NCBI RefSeq assembly: GCF_007994985.1
Contig: NZ_VOQF01000012.1
Location: 1 to 64,000 of the forward strand
Reading direction: 5' to 3'
Length of the DNA: 64,000 bases
Source of the DNA: Metabacillus litoralis
GTDB taxonomy: Bacteria; Bacillota; Bacilli; Bacillales; Bacillaceae
Shown here: piece after piece, positions 16,440-25,448 of the stretch
How the letters are laid out: each line of letters begins with the position of its first letter
Position numbering within the stretch: the stretch's first letter is position 1
Made by a program: the position numbers and the translations under genes
Notes under the pieces: generated by a model
The model's database searches: none
Told to the model about the DNA's origin: nothing
The model's input: only the letters and a program-made list of their open reading frames with translations

Positions 16440-17138
16440 TTATATAGTCCACTGATCATGAACAATCGCAACTAACTTCCACTCACCACTTTCATCTTGT
16501 TCAAAAGCTAAATTCAACGCTTTCCAGTCCATATTGTCATATTCTTCTGTCCCTCTTACATAATACTCAACAACATGTGCATCCGGAAAAATATCTTTTA
16601 CATTACGTATCATATTACCTCTCGCTTCTTTTGGATCAAACACAACTTCATCTTCTTCATCAAAAGAAGCATCAAAAACATATTTATCATAATAATCAGC
16701 TGGTGTTAATTCAATCGGGTGTCCACTTCCATCTTCGTTACCCCACATATATTCTTTCTCATCATTCAAGAATTTCTCAACTTGATCTTTCTTAAAGGTA
16801 ACTGCATTTTCTTCAACATATACATACGGTGAAAATAACAAACCTTTTTCTGGGTGAACATATTCAGACAGTTTTTCAACATCATCTTCTTTTAACAAAG
16901 TAATGATTTCATCAGCTTTCTCTTTGATAATTTCTTCATGTGATTTTTGAGGTTCATCATTGTTTTCATCTATTTCAGCAGTGTTTTCAACATCTTCTGG
17001 ACTTTCTTCATTAGTACTATCATTTTCAGTTATATTTTCTTGCTCTGAAGTATTTTCAGTTTGATCTTCAGCACCACTTTGACACCCTGTCACTAGAAAA
17101 GCTGCTAATAATAGAGATAAACATAGATTCATTTTCAT
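16440..17138 (-). CDS. Lipoprotein of unknown function
   Basis: 232 residues. The signal peptide MKMNLCLSLLLAAFLVTGC ends in a lipobox (VTG-Cys19), predicting a diacylglycerol-anchored surface lipoprotein. Residues 20-65 are a very acidic Glu/Asn/Thr-rich linker; the C-terminal part (KADEIITLLKEDDVEKLSEY onward) looks like a small alpha/beta domain of NTF2-like type, but the family is not recognised. GAAGGAGGAGC precedes the start. Single gene. Confidence 0.75.
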   Translation of the reverse strand: MKMNLCLSLLLAAFLVTGCQSGAEDQTENTSEQENITENDSTNEESPEDVENTAEIDENNDEPQKSHEEIIKEKADEIITLLKEDDVEKLSEYVHPEKGLLFSPYVYVEENAVTFKKDQVEKFLNDEKEYMWGNEDGSGHPIELTPADYYDKYVFDASFDEEDEVVFDPKEARGNMIRNVKDIFPDAHVVEYYVRGTEEYDNMDWKALNLAFEQDESGEWKLVAIVHDQWTI

Positions 17139-17263
17139 TAAATGCTCCTCCTTCTAAACTTAATAAACCAAGTCCAATATTTAAGTATTCTTATTACTAT
17201 TTGTAACGTTTTGAAGAAATATGCTCATTTTGTAGTTTATAGTGAGCTAACCTGTTTAAATCC

Positions 17264-18634
17264 TTATTTTTTTATATCCTTTAAATAATATTGATCTGAC
17301 GTAAAAAATTCATCCTTCAAGCGCTTGACTTCATTACTTAACAATAAAACAGCGATAATATTTGGTATTAAAATAGCAGCTAGAGCTAAATCAAGGAATT
17401 GCCAAATGATCTTGGCACCACCTATACTTCCGATAATGATTGAACCTAAATAAACAAACTTCATCATTTCACCTGTTTTATGTCCAAATAAAAATTCTGC
17501 TTGCTTTACACCATAAAATATAATAACAACAACGGTTGAAATTACAAAGAAAATAAGCGATATACTAACAAGATAGCTTCCTATTGATCCAAAATAATAA
17601 TTGAACGCTTCAGTTGTTAGAGAAGCAGAGTTATCAATAGCTCCCTCTCTTGTCCAAACTCCAGAAGATAGAACAACAAATGCAGTTGCTGTACAGATAA
17701 TTAACGTATCAATCACAATGCCCATCACTGCCCAAAACCCTTGTCTAACCGGGTGATCGGTTTGTGCTGCTGCATGTGCGATTGGTGCCGTCCCTAAACC
17801 TGCTTCATTTGAATAAAGTCCACGTGCAAAGCCCCAACGGATAATTTCACCTATTGCTGCTCCTGCAAAACCACCTACGGGAGCCATAGATGAAAAGGCG
17901 TTAGAAAAAATCAGGTTAAGAACATATGGAACTTGGTCAAGATTCATTAGTAAAATAATGACAGCTGCTCCGACATAGAAGAAAGCCATGATCGGCACAA
18001 TAACCTCAGTTACTTTACCTATTCTTTTAATCCCACCAAATACAATAAGAGAAACGATTAAAGCGATAACAATCCCTGTCAATAATGGAGAAAGTTGAAA
18101 TGTTTCGTTTACAGCTGCTGAAACAGCATTTCCTTGTACCATAATACTTGGAATTAGCTCAATCATCAGTGCAAAGGCAAACCAAACTCCAAGCCACTTC
18201 ATTTTCAAGCCCTTTGTCATGTAATACATTGGTCCACCAACATATTCTCCATTTTCCTTCTTTTCTCGAAATCTGACAGCAAGCACACTTTCAGAGAACT
18301 TAATCGACATACCAATCAGTGCAATGATCCACATCCAAAATATTGCACCAGGTCCACCGAACATAATAGCTGCGGGCACACCAACGATATTTGCAGCCCC
18401 TACTGTAGCAGATAACGCGGAGGTTAAAGCTTGAAGAGGTGTAACCGTTCCTTCACCCTTTGGCTTCTTAAATACACTTCCAAACGTTTGTTTAAACATA
18501 TAAATAGGATAACGAAATTGGAAAAACCCTAATCTTACCGTTAAATAGATTCCTGTAACTGCAAGTAATGATATCAGGGGTAATCCCCATAACCAGCTTG
18601 ATACACTATTTACTACTTCTAAAATTTGGTTCAT
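17264..18634 (-). CDS. Sodium:alanine/glycine symporter (AGCS family)
   Basis: 456 residues, about eleven membrane helices. AGCS hallmarks: ALSATVGAANIVGVPAAIMF, GGPMYYMTKGL and GLYSNEAGLGTAPIAHAAAQ. It should import alanine, glycine or a related amino acid with Na+. AAAGGAG precedes the ATG. The family normally reads GTGNI in the first motif; here it is GAANI. A second AGCS gene lies at 33656-35110. Confidence 0.88.
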   Translation of the reverse strand: MNQILEVVNSVSSWLWGLPLISLLAVTGIYLTVRLGFFQFRYPIYMFKQTFGSVFKKPKGEGTVTPLQALTSALSATVGAANIVGVPAAIMFGGPGAIFWMWIIALIGMSIKFSESVLAVRFREKKENGEYVGGPMYYMTKGLKMKWLGVWFAFALMIELIPSIMVQGNAVSAAVNETFQLSPLLTGIVIALIVSLIVFGGIKRIGKVTEVIVPIMAFFYVGAAVIILLMNLDQVPYVLNLIFSNAFSSMAPVGGFAGAAIGEIIRWGFARGLYSNEAGLGTAPIAHAAAQTDHPVRQGFWAVMGIVIDTLIICTATAFVVLSSGVWTREGAIDNSASLTTEAFNYYFGSIGSYLVSISLIFFVISTVVVIIFYGVKQAEFLFGHKTGEMMKFVYLGSIIIGSIGGAKIIWQFLDLALAAILIPNIIAVLLLSNEVKRLKDEFFTSDQYYLKDIKK

Positions 18635-18720
18635 CGCTTTTCTCCTTTTAGGTTAGTTGTATAGCGATTTCCCTATTTAGAGGTTGACGAAACAAAAAAA
18701 TGGAAGAACATTGTCAAAAA

Positions 18721-19560
18721 TTACTTGGCATATTTATTTTTTATCTTTTCCACAAACTGATCTCGGTTAGCTAATCGCTGTAACTTTGACTCTTGATTTG
18801 TTTCTACTTTTACGTTAGGAAGTTGTGACAGTATGTCGAAAATGTGATTAGGATGCTGGATTCTTTCCCAAAGCTGTTTAGTAAAGAACAGTTTTTCATC
18901 AATATTTACCCATCCCTCTGGTATTTCATGAATGATACTAGAGACATCTTCTAAAGATATTTGTTTTAGACGTGTAACAAACTCCTTTAATGTTTCTTCA
19001 TATTTATCTTTAGTATTAAACGGGTGTCGTTTTAATTGTTTTAATAATTGGGTACTAATTTTTAACGTTGAATGAGATAGTATTTGTTTTAGCAAAAAGG
19101 AAAAGCCATAATCTATTGCTATAATTTTGTTATTAACTTTCAACAAATTTAGATTTTGTGGTGTACGATCAATATTGATTAAAAAACAATCCAAAAAAAA
19201 GAGAAACAAAAGTTGATTGTCTTTAACGATAAATTCCGTATGAACTAATTCCTCACTCTCGATATATGGAAAAGCAAGATTATATCCTATACTCTTCTCT
19301 ATTAGCTCCCTTGTTTCAATATCTGCAGATTCATACTTCTCCAAAAATTGAATATTCAACAATATCGGCTCTAATACAGGAAGATTCAGTTTAAGACCAA
19401 GTTTATTTGCTATCCATTCCATAACAAGAGAATCTGTTCCTTCACCTGAACCAGATAGCTTCACAAAAAATTGCTGATTATTCCTGTCTTGAATGACAAT
19501 TGGTAAAGAAGATCCTGTTCGGATTTCTCTTATAAACTTTAAAGGGCTGCTTATCTCCAT
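18721..19560 (-). CDS. HipA-like kinase-fold protein
   Basis: 279 residues. The N-terminal region contains a nucleotide-site lysine (FFVKLSGSGEG, Lys34). The catalytic core reads FFLDCFLINIDRTPQNLNLL (Asp131, Asn136), followed by IAIDYGFSF (Asp150), the D-x4-N and D-Y/F-G arrangement of HipA/PI3K-like kinases. No HipB-type DNA-binding partner is next to it, and it lacks the N-subdomain-1 of classical HipA, so it fits the short stand-alone HipA-like family. Substrate unknown. Ribosome binding site weak (GGGGAAA). Confidence 0.65.
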   Translation of the reverse strand: MEISSPLKFIREIRTGSSLPIVIQDRNNQQFFVKLSGSGEGTDSLVMEWIANKLGLKLNLPVLEPILLNIQFLEKYESADIETRELIEKSIGYNLAFPYIESEELVHTEFIVKDNQLLFLFFLDCFLINIDRTPQNLNLLKVNNKIIAIDYGFSFLLKQILSHSTLKISTQLLKQLKRHPFNTKDKYEETLKEFVTRLKQISLEDVSSIIHEIPEGWVNIDEKLFFTKQLWERIQHPNHIFDILSQLPNVKVETNQESKLQRLANRDQFVEKIKNKYAK

Positions 19561-19972
19561 TTTGTTTCCCCATTTCCTAACTGATTTGCATCACCTCTAG
19601 TATATATTGGAAAAACACTGTCGTAATATTATTATTATCTATAGCTATAAAAAGCTATGAACATGCTTTTATAAATAATATTTTCACTTCTAATCTTGAT
19701 AAATAATGTTCATTAAGATTAGCAATGTTCCCTTTAATACCTTACTTAGAAAGTGGATTATGATTGTTATCATCGACAATCATATAATACCCAATATTGC
19801 TAAAGAAAGCGTTATGCCATGAAAAACAACAGATAGATGTAGCACGCATTCGGTTTCTTTAACACTATATTACACTATTAATTTATGGTAAAAAATGAAA
19901 TACCTCTATTGTATTTCGACTTCCGAAAGAGTATGATGAGTACGGTAGATTACATGAATTGGGGACACTTCT
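19561..19972 (+). promoter_or_regulatory. Long leader with two inverted repeats before the MFS gene
   Basis: 412 bases without a gene. It holds a perfect palindromic site TATGATTGT-N8-ACAATCATA (19759-19784) that looks like an operator, and a weaker 8-bp inverted repeat CTAATCTT / AAGATTAG (19690-19722). No known riboswitch class was recognised. Confidence 0.4.
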
Positions 19973-21250
19973 ATGAGAATAAAAGATTGGGATTATAACC
20001 TTAAAATACGTCTTGTTGGCGAAGGATTAATGAATATTACATTTTGGATGTTTTTTCCGTTTTTAACAATCTTCTTTGCAGATGCATTTGGTAAAGGCAA
20101 AGCAGGATTTCTTCTAATACTTTCGCAAGTTTTTTCTGTTTTAGCTAATTTAATGGGTGGATATTTCGCAGATCGATTCGGAAGAAAAACAATGATGGTT
20201 GTTGGCGCCTTCGGTCAAGGCTTATCCTTTATGATATTTGCCCTTTCAAATTCACCTTGGCTGCAATTACCTACTTTAGGATTTATCTGTTTTGCTTTCG
20301 CTGGTGTTTTCGGCTCGTTTTACTGGCCAGCATCACAGGCAATGGTCGCAGATGTAGTAGCTGAGAAAGACCGAAGCAGTGTATTTGCCGTCTTTTATAC
20401 ATCGATTAATATCGCTGTTGTTATTGGCCCTATTTTAGGTGCCATTTTCTATGTTCGCTATCCTTTTGAGGTTTTACTAGGTGCAGGAATCATGTGTATG
20501 TTCCTCTCACTCTTACTAGCAAAACAAACCAGAGAAACTGCTCCAGTGTTCCAGAGGGAAACTGATATTAATAAGCAAAAATGGTACCACCCAATAATAA
20601 AACAAGTGAAAGATTATCATATCATTTTTAAAGATCAAACCTTTTTGTTATATATTGTTGCAGGAACTCTTGTTGCCATGACATTTATGCAGCTAGACAT
20701 GATCATCCCAGTTTATATTACAGATATGATTCAACAGCAAGAAATGCTTAGAATTGGTGATTGGTCACTCACACTTAATGGAGAACAAGCATTTGGTGTT
20801 GTCTTATCCGAAAACGGTCTGCTTGTCGCTTTATTTACAATAGTTATTACAAAATGGATGACTAAATTCAAGGAACGTAATGTCTTTATGATTTCCTCTA
20901 TCATCTATGGAATTGCTATTTTCATATTTGGTCAAACGGGTTCTATATGGATCTTCATTTTTTCAATGGCTCTTTTCACTTTAGCAGAGCTTATGACAGC
21001 AGGTATTCAACAAACGTTTGTTTCAAAAATAGCACCTGAAAATATGCGTGGACAATACTTTGCAGCTGCAAGTCTTAAATTTACTGTAGGCCGAACAATA
21101 GCACCAATTGCCATTCCGATGTCACTCTGGTTTGGATATCCAATTACATTTTCTATTCTAGGTGGTTTAGCGATCTTTAGTGCATTTTTATATTACATGA
21201 TGTTTCAAAAAGCTGAGAAAAATGCGCTTCAGAATGTAGAAGCAAGTTAA
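19973..21250 (+). CDS. MFS transporter
   Basis: 425 residues, twelve membrane helices, with the signature GGYFADRFGRKTMMV after helix 2 and IAPENMRGQYFAAASLKF in the C-terminal half, as in MdtH-like multidrug exporters. Start preceded by GGGGACAC. The extra loop around residues 245-260 (MIQQQEMLRIGDWSLTLNGE) between helices 7 and 8 is longer than usual. Substrate unknown. A strong bidirectional terminator follows. Confidence 0.78.
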   Translation: MRIKDWDYNLKIRLVGEGLMNITFWMFFPFLTIFFADAFGKGKAGFLLILSQVFSVLANLMGGYFADRFGRKTMMVVGAFGQGLSFMIFALSNSPWLQLPTLGFICFAFAGVFGSFYWPASQAMVADVVAEKDRSSVFAVFYTSINIAVVIGPILGAIFYVRYPFEVLLGAGIMCMFLSLLLAKQTRETAPVFQRETDINKQKWYHPIIKQVKDYHIIFKDQTFLLYIVAGTLVAMTFMQLDMIIPVYITDMIQQQEMLRIGDWSLTLNGEQAFGVVLSENGLLVALFTIVITKWMTKFKERNVFMISSIIYGIAIFIFGQTGSIWIFIFSMALFTLAELMTAGIQQTFVSKIAPENMRGQYFAAASLKFTVGRTIAPIAIPMSLWFGYPITFSILGGLAIFSAFLYYMMFQKAEKNALQNVEAS

Positions 21251-21258
21251 GTACACAT

Positions 21259-21301
21259 AAAGAGCCGTAACAAAGGTCACATCCCTGTTACGGCTCTTTT
21301 T
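21259..21301. terminator. Bidirectional terminator
   Basis: Perfect 14-bp stem AAAGAGCCGTAACA / TGTTACGGCTCTTT between the convergent MFS and chemoreceptor genes. Confidence 0.9.
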
Positions 21302-21312
21302 ATGCTAGTTTC

Positions 21313-22803
21313 TTAAGATACTCCAGATAAACTTGCTTTCCTAATATTTTCCGCACTAGATGATGTGCGCTCCATTAGATCTGCTATTGCTAAATTATCG
21401 TGAGTCAAATTGTCAATTGTCGCACTCATTTCCTGCATGCTAGCTGAAGATTGTTCGATTATCGCAGCTAAATCATTTGTTAATAATTCAACATTTGCAG
21501 ATTGTCCTTTAACACTTTCTGCAAATATAGTAAACTGTTCAAGCTCATCTGATAAATGATCCAATGTTGCTTTTACCCCAGTAATAGAATTTGTTACTTT
21601 TTCTGTTGAAATAGCTCCTTTATTAATAACTAAATGACTTTCTTCAAGCTTTGTAACTGCTGCTGCATTGCTATCATTAAGAGTTTGTAGGTTTCCATTG
21701 ATCTTTTCAGTTGTTGCTCTCGTCACATCAGCTAATTTTCTTATTTCAGTAGCAACAACTGAAAAGCCTTTACCAGATTCACCTGCCCTTGCAGCCTCGA
21801 TCGATGCATTCAGAGCTAATAACCCTGTTTGATCAGTAATATCTTTAATAGAATTTGTTAAAGTATTCATTTCAGTTATTGTGTTTGAAAGCAATAAGAA
21901 TGTTTGATCTAATTGAGATATCATTGTTTTTAATTCATTCATATCAGTATTCAGTTCTGTAGCATACTGTTGACTTTCAACAATTGTGTTACTTGCTCGA
22001 CTAGAGTCAGTTTTCAATTCATTTGAAACAGAATGCAATTGCAGCATAGACTCCATAGTTTGTCGTGCATTTTGCGAAATCTCATTGATCTGCTCAGATT
22101 GATTCTGGCTTCCTGCCGCTACTTCTTGAATTGCGACCTGCATGTCCTTTTGTGCCCGCATACTACCTTGCACTTGCTTATTTGCTTGTGCAATCGCTTC
22201 TACAATACCTGATACATTTTCTTCTAAATGATGCTTTTGTTCTTCTTTCTCTTTTGTCTCTTTTTCTGCAACAGCAATAAAGTTTTGCAGTTGTTTAAAT
22301 TGTTGCGAATTTAAATGGATCACAACACCGAGAACTACACCCATCAGTCCGTATATAATGCATGATGCGGGATAAATTGTTTCTAACGCTAGATTATTCG
22401 GTTGCTTCAAAATAAATGATAAAATCATCGTCACTAATCCTAAGCAATAACCTAACGCAAATATGTCTCTTTTCATATGAATAGAAGAAATCAATGTTAG
22501 AAATATTGTGATCATAATAATCTCTGAATTTGGTTCGAAGACAAATAGAGAACTAATCACAAATGCATAAATAAGAATGATACTTATATATGGAAACCAT
22601 ACTGGCTTTTTTAATAGTTTTTGAAAAATCAAATAAACTAATATAAACGAAACCAATTCTGTTCCATAATAGATTACTTTGATGATATCTTGAACAACCA
22701 AGATTTTTACAACAGCTAATAATGCTGATATCGAAAACGTGACAAACATTAATGTATTCTTTTTTGTTATATCCGTAATGATCATTTTCTCCATCACACT
22801 CAT
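21313..22803 (-). CDS. Methyl-accepting chemotaxis protein without periplasmic domain
   Basis: 496 residues. About five or six membrane helices fill residues 15-165, with no extracellular ligand domain. A coiled-coil signalling domain follows, with the conserved hairpin tip [21 protein letters not shown] and [14 protein letters not shown]. It should form receptor arrays with CheW/CheA. The sensor is the membrane block itself, so the signal may be a membrane or energy state. GAGGGGG lies seven bases before the ATG. Related to the YfmS-like or membrane-only receptors; exact type open. Confidence 0.85.
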   Translation of the reverse strand: MSVMEKMIITDITKKNTLMFVTFSISALLAVVKILVVQDIIKVIYYGTELVSFILVYLIFQKLLKKPVWFPYISIILIYAFVISSLFVFEPNSEIIMITIFLTLISSIHMKRDIFALGYCLGLVTMILSFILKQPNNLALETIYPASCIIYGLMGVVLGVVIHLNSQQFKQLQNFIAVAEKETKEKEEQKHHLEENVSGIVEAIAQANKQVQGSMRAQKDMQVAIQEVAAGSQNQSEQINEISQNARQTMESMLQLHSVSNELKTDSSRASNTIVESQQYATELNTDMNELKTMISQLDQTFLLLSNTITEMNTLTNSIKDITDQTGLLALNASIEAARAGESGKGFSVVATEIRKLADVTRATTEKINGNLQTLNDSNAAAVTKLEESHLVINKGAISTEKVTNSITGVKATLDHLSDELEQFTIFAESVKGQSANVELLTNDLAAIIEQSSASMQEMSATIDNLTHDNLAIADLMERTSSSAENIRKASLSGVS

Positions 22804-23085
22804 ACATGTACCCCCTCTATATCGTAAGATAGACTTCCTACTATTATCATATATATCATAGAAAATAGACGATACGTATCATATTTTGTCGATAAAATTA
22901 AAAATTTTTAGTTATTTTGATATAGTTGAATATTTTAATGATTCATAGCCTTCATTTACCAAAAAAATCACAAAAAAATTTTTTTCTGTAAAATCCCTTC
23001 ATGACAGTTTTCAATGAAAATTCGATAAAAAACACCCCTTTTCACATCTTTTTATAGATGTTACAATGGCACCACAAATCAAAAG
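22804..23085. other. Gene-free AT-rich stretch
   Basis: Contains a GATACGTATC palindrome (22871-22880) upstream of the chemoreceptor. No clear SigD promoter was found. No gene visible. Confidence 0.35.
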
Positions 23086-23120
23086 TAGCCCCTATTCCTA
23101 AAGGAGTAGTGGCTATTTTT
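23086..23120 (+). terminator. Terminator-like hairpin upstream of yflJ
   Basis: TAGCC...TCCT / AGGA...GGCTA stem with one mismatch, followed by TTTTTG on the plus strand. No gene ends just before it, so it could terminate a short leader or act as an attenuator for yflJ. Confidence 0.5.
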
Positions 23121-23173
23121 GTCCCGTCTTTTTGACGGAGTTTATTAGAATTAAATTTGAAAGGGTGTTTTTG

Positions 23174-23305
23174 ATGCATAACGGAAGCAAAGGTTGGTAC
23201 GTAAACGAATTAAAAAAGATGGGTGTTCGCCGTCATGAAGAGAAAAAACTCGAAAGCTACAAAAAACATTTTCTAGCTAACTTACTAGATAAACATAGTA
23301 GGTAA
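23174..23305 (+). CDS. yflJ: DUF2639-family small protein (YflJ/YflI-like)
   Basis: A complete 43-residue frame beginning MHNGSKGWYVNELKKMGVRR and ending LLDKHSR. The GSKGWYV..LKK.GVRRH pattern is that of the YflJ/YflI (DUF2639) small proteins of Bacillus. GAAAGGGTG precedes the ATG. Its place beside the nitric oxide synthase gene matches B. subtilis, where yflJ lies near yflM (nos). Function unknown. Confidence 0.75.
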   Translation: MHNGSKGWYVNELKKMGVRRHEEKKLESYKKHFLANLLDKHSR

Positions 23306-23311
23306 CAATAT

Positions 23312-23347
23312 GGGGTCAGACCCCACTATTTAATTTTGGGGTCTGTC
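23312..23347. repeat. GGGGTCAGACCCC palindromic element
   Basis: GGGGTCAGACCCC (23312-23324) followed 13 nt later by GGGGTCTGTCC. It sits between the convergent yflJ and nos genes and can act as terminator for both. Related palindromes occur at 32836 and 41760, and a variant at 6065. Confidence 0.6.
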
Positions 23348-23360
23348 CTTAATAAGTGCT

Positions 23361-24458
23361 CTACCCATGTTCATAAGGTGGCTCTTGATAAAAGTAGTTA
23401 GGTTTCAGTATCTTATTTTCATAGCTATGATGAAACACATGTGTTGTTGCTGGTGATACTGGCGGTATTAACCAAGTCCAATCACCTGTTATTTGTCTAG
23501 AGCTATCTGTTTCATTTTGCTCAAATCGTTTAAATTGCTGTGCAGCAGTATGATGGTCGACAATACTTACTCCAGCTTTTTTAAAAGAGTGTAGCACAGC
23601 CACATTTAGTTCAAGCAAAGCTCTATCCTTCCACAAATTCGCATGAGTTTTCGTATCTAAATTCATGATCGAAGCGACTTTAGGTAATAGATTATATCGA
23701 AAGGAATCCGCTAAATTTCTCGCTCCTATTTCTGTTTCCATATACCAGCCATTGAATGGAGCAGCAGAATACACAATCCCACCAATTTCTAGTTTCATAT
23801 CGGAAATTAACGGAACTCCATACCATTTCATATGTAGATCTGCTATTTCTTCAATAGTTGGGTGAGTGATCTCCACTTCCAACACTAGTTCATCTGCTAA
23901 TGAAAAGTACTGTGGTGTATTGTTATTTTGTTGGATAACGAGAGGTAGAATATCAAAGTTCGTTCCTGCTCCCTTCCAGCCCAGCTGTTCGCATCGCTTA
24001 GTAAACTCAATTGATGCTGGATCACCTAAAAAACCGTATTCTGTCTCATATCCTGCATATCGAATAAGCTGATGATTCCATATCCGTATCCGGTCTTCCT
24101 CACCATTATCTGGCTTAAAAATCGTAATAGCTGGCCTAATTTTCCCACCATTTGTAGCAAATGCAGTATGGTTTTCCAATGCCTTAAAAACAGCTTGCTC
24201 CGTATTAGCTTGTCGCTCATCAAATACCGTCAACGTATTCCAAAATAAGCGTCCAATACATTTATTACTATTTCTCCAGGCCACTTTTGCTCCATATGTT
24301 AATTCTTCATTTGTATGCTCGTATAGTCCTTTACTCTCTATCTCTACTTTGATCTCAGTTAATCTACTTTCTATTTCAACCTCTGATTTGCCAAGTTCGT
24401 TATATGAAGTGTGAATAAACTGTTCTGCTTCTTTTAACAGTTGTGTGTTTGCAACCAA
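23361..24458 (-). CDS. nos: Bacterial nitric oxide synthase oxygenase
   Basis: 365 residues, oxygenase domain only, as usual for Bacillus. The heme-ligand cysteine is in [13 protein letters not shown] (near residue 58), [20 protein letters not shown] holds the arginine-binding glutamate, and [13 protein letters not shown] and [20 protein letters not shown] complete the heme/pterin region. It converts arginine to citrulline and NO using reductants borrowed from other flavodoxin-type partners; bacterial NO is linked to oxidative-stress protection. Start taken as TTG at 24458 because AGAGGTG stands six bases upstream; GTG at 24467 is the alternative. Confidence 0.95.
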   Translation of the reverse strand: MVANTQLLKEAEQFIHTSYNELGKSEVEIESRLTEIKVEIESKGLYEHTNEELTYGAKVAWRNSNKCIGRLFWNTLTVFDERQANTEQAVFKALENHTAFATNGGKIRPAITIFKPDNGEEDRIRIWNHQLIRYAGYETEYGFLGDPASIEFTKRCEQLGWKGAGTNFDILPLVIQQNNNTPQYFSLADELVLEVEITHPTIEEIADLHMKWYGVPLISDMKLEIGGIVYSAAPFNGWYMETEIGARNLADSFRYNLLPKVASIMNLDTKTHANLWKDRALLELNVAVLHSFKKAGVSIVDHHTAAQQFKRFEQNETDSSRQITGDWTWLIPPVSPATTHVFHHSYENKILKPNYFYQEPPYEHG

Positions 24459-24544
24459 TTTGGTCACCTCTTGTAGTCATACTTGTTTACGGCTTCTATC
24501 TTACTCTTACATTTTCATATCGTCCAATAATAACGATCTTAAAC

Positions 24545-25264
24545 TTAGGTTTGTTTATATTTTAAATCCCAAAGCTGCTGTAACACTGGCATCTCTTCCA
24601 TTTCTTCTTTAGAAACATGTTTCCATTCTATCCCCGTTGGCTTTTCATATGGAGTGTTCGTCTTAACGATCCCCTCTTCAGTTGCGATCCAATCTACTGT
24701 TAAATCATATGTATCTCGTGGGATTTCATCATGTACTAATTGTGTACTATGAATGGATGTTACAATCGTAACTGGCGGATTACCGAGCTCCATTAAAATC
24801 GCATATTCTCGGTCAGCGTATCCTTCACCTTTGCCAATTCTTCTTCCATCTTGATGAATTGCCACAGAACCAACAACCATTAAATCAATTTGCGGGATTT
24901 CTGTTAAAGGGATTTCTTTTCCATATGATTTTATATGACTTAGGCTTGCAGCACGTCTTTCTTCACCCGCTGGAACCCATTCAGGCTTCACAATAATAAA
25001 GCCCGCCTTTAAGCGTGGAGTAGGAACTAATAATGTTTTACCATCAAGTAAGATCTGCTTTCGAAGATGTAGCTGTGGTGAATCAGGATTTACTTTTATC
25101 ACTTTTGCTGCCTTATATTCAGGTAATGTTGTAATATGGGCTGCAGCTTTTTCAGCACCTTTAAAATTAGGTATTCGATTGATTAAAGGAAATGGAAATC
25201 GACCATTTTTTTCATCTGTTAGCTGTTTCCAAACTTTTTGCCTTATTTCGTCTTTTGTTTTCAT
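24545..25264 (-). CDS. 5-formyltetrahydrofolate cyclo-ligase family protein
   Basis: 239 residues, longer than YqgN-type cyclo-ligases (about 190). The family's motif region is DLMVVGSVAIHQDGRRIGKGEGYADREYAIL (the RIGKGEGYAD segment replaces the usual RLGYGGGYYDR), and the N terminus has the EIRQKVWKQL start helix. It may be a cyclo-ligase or the related MTHFSD-like paralogue without proven activity. CGGAG precedes the ATG. It ends 86 nt before the nos start codon, so co-transcription is possible. Confidence 0.75.
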   Translation of the reverse strand: MKTKDEIRQKVWKQLTDEKNGRFPFPLINRIPNFKGAEKAAAHITTLPEYKAAKVIKVNPDSPQLHLRKQILLDGKTLLVPTPRLKAGFIIVKPEWVPAGEERRAASLSHIKSYGKEIPLTEIPQIDLMVVGSVAIHQDGRRIGKGEGYADREYAILMELGNPPVTIVTSIHSTQLVHDEIPRDTYDLTVDWIATEEGIVKTNTPYEKPTGIEWKHVSKEEMEEMPVLQQLWDLKYKQT

Positions 25265-25384
25265 TGTTTTGCTCCGTTTTTCTAGTATGTAATGAACAGG
25301 TGTAATTTGTTTTGTTCCAACTCATAGCTAGATTATTTGATAAAATCCTGCAGAATCATGCCAAAGCTTAGCACAAGTGCTATT

Positions 25385-25424
25385 AAAAAGAACTTAAAGC
25401 ATAGCACTACTTTAAGTTCTTTTT
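25385..25424. terminator. Terminator downstream of yfmR
   Basis: Perfect stem AAAAAGAACTTAAAG / CTTTAAGTTCTTTTT with a 10-nt loop; T-runs on both strands. Confidence 0.85.
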
Positions 25425-25448
25425 AGGACTTTTTTCTGAAAAATCTAA

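Noticed and set aside
18721-19560. HipBA toxin-antitoxin module
   Set aside because: No HipB-like gene is adjacent on either side; only the kinase-like protein is present.
22804-22960. SigD promoter for the chemoreceptor gene
   Set aside because: TAAA-N15 is followed by CGACAAAA rather than GCCGATAT; the match is too weak to claim.
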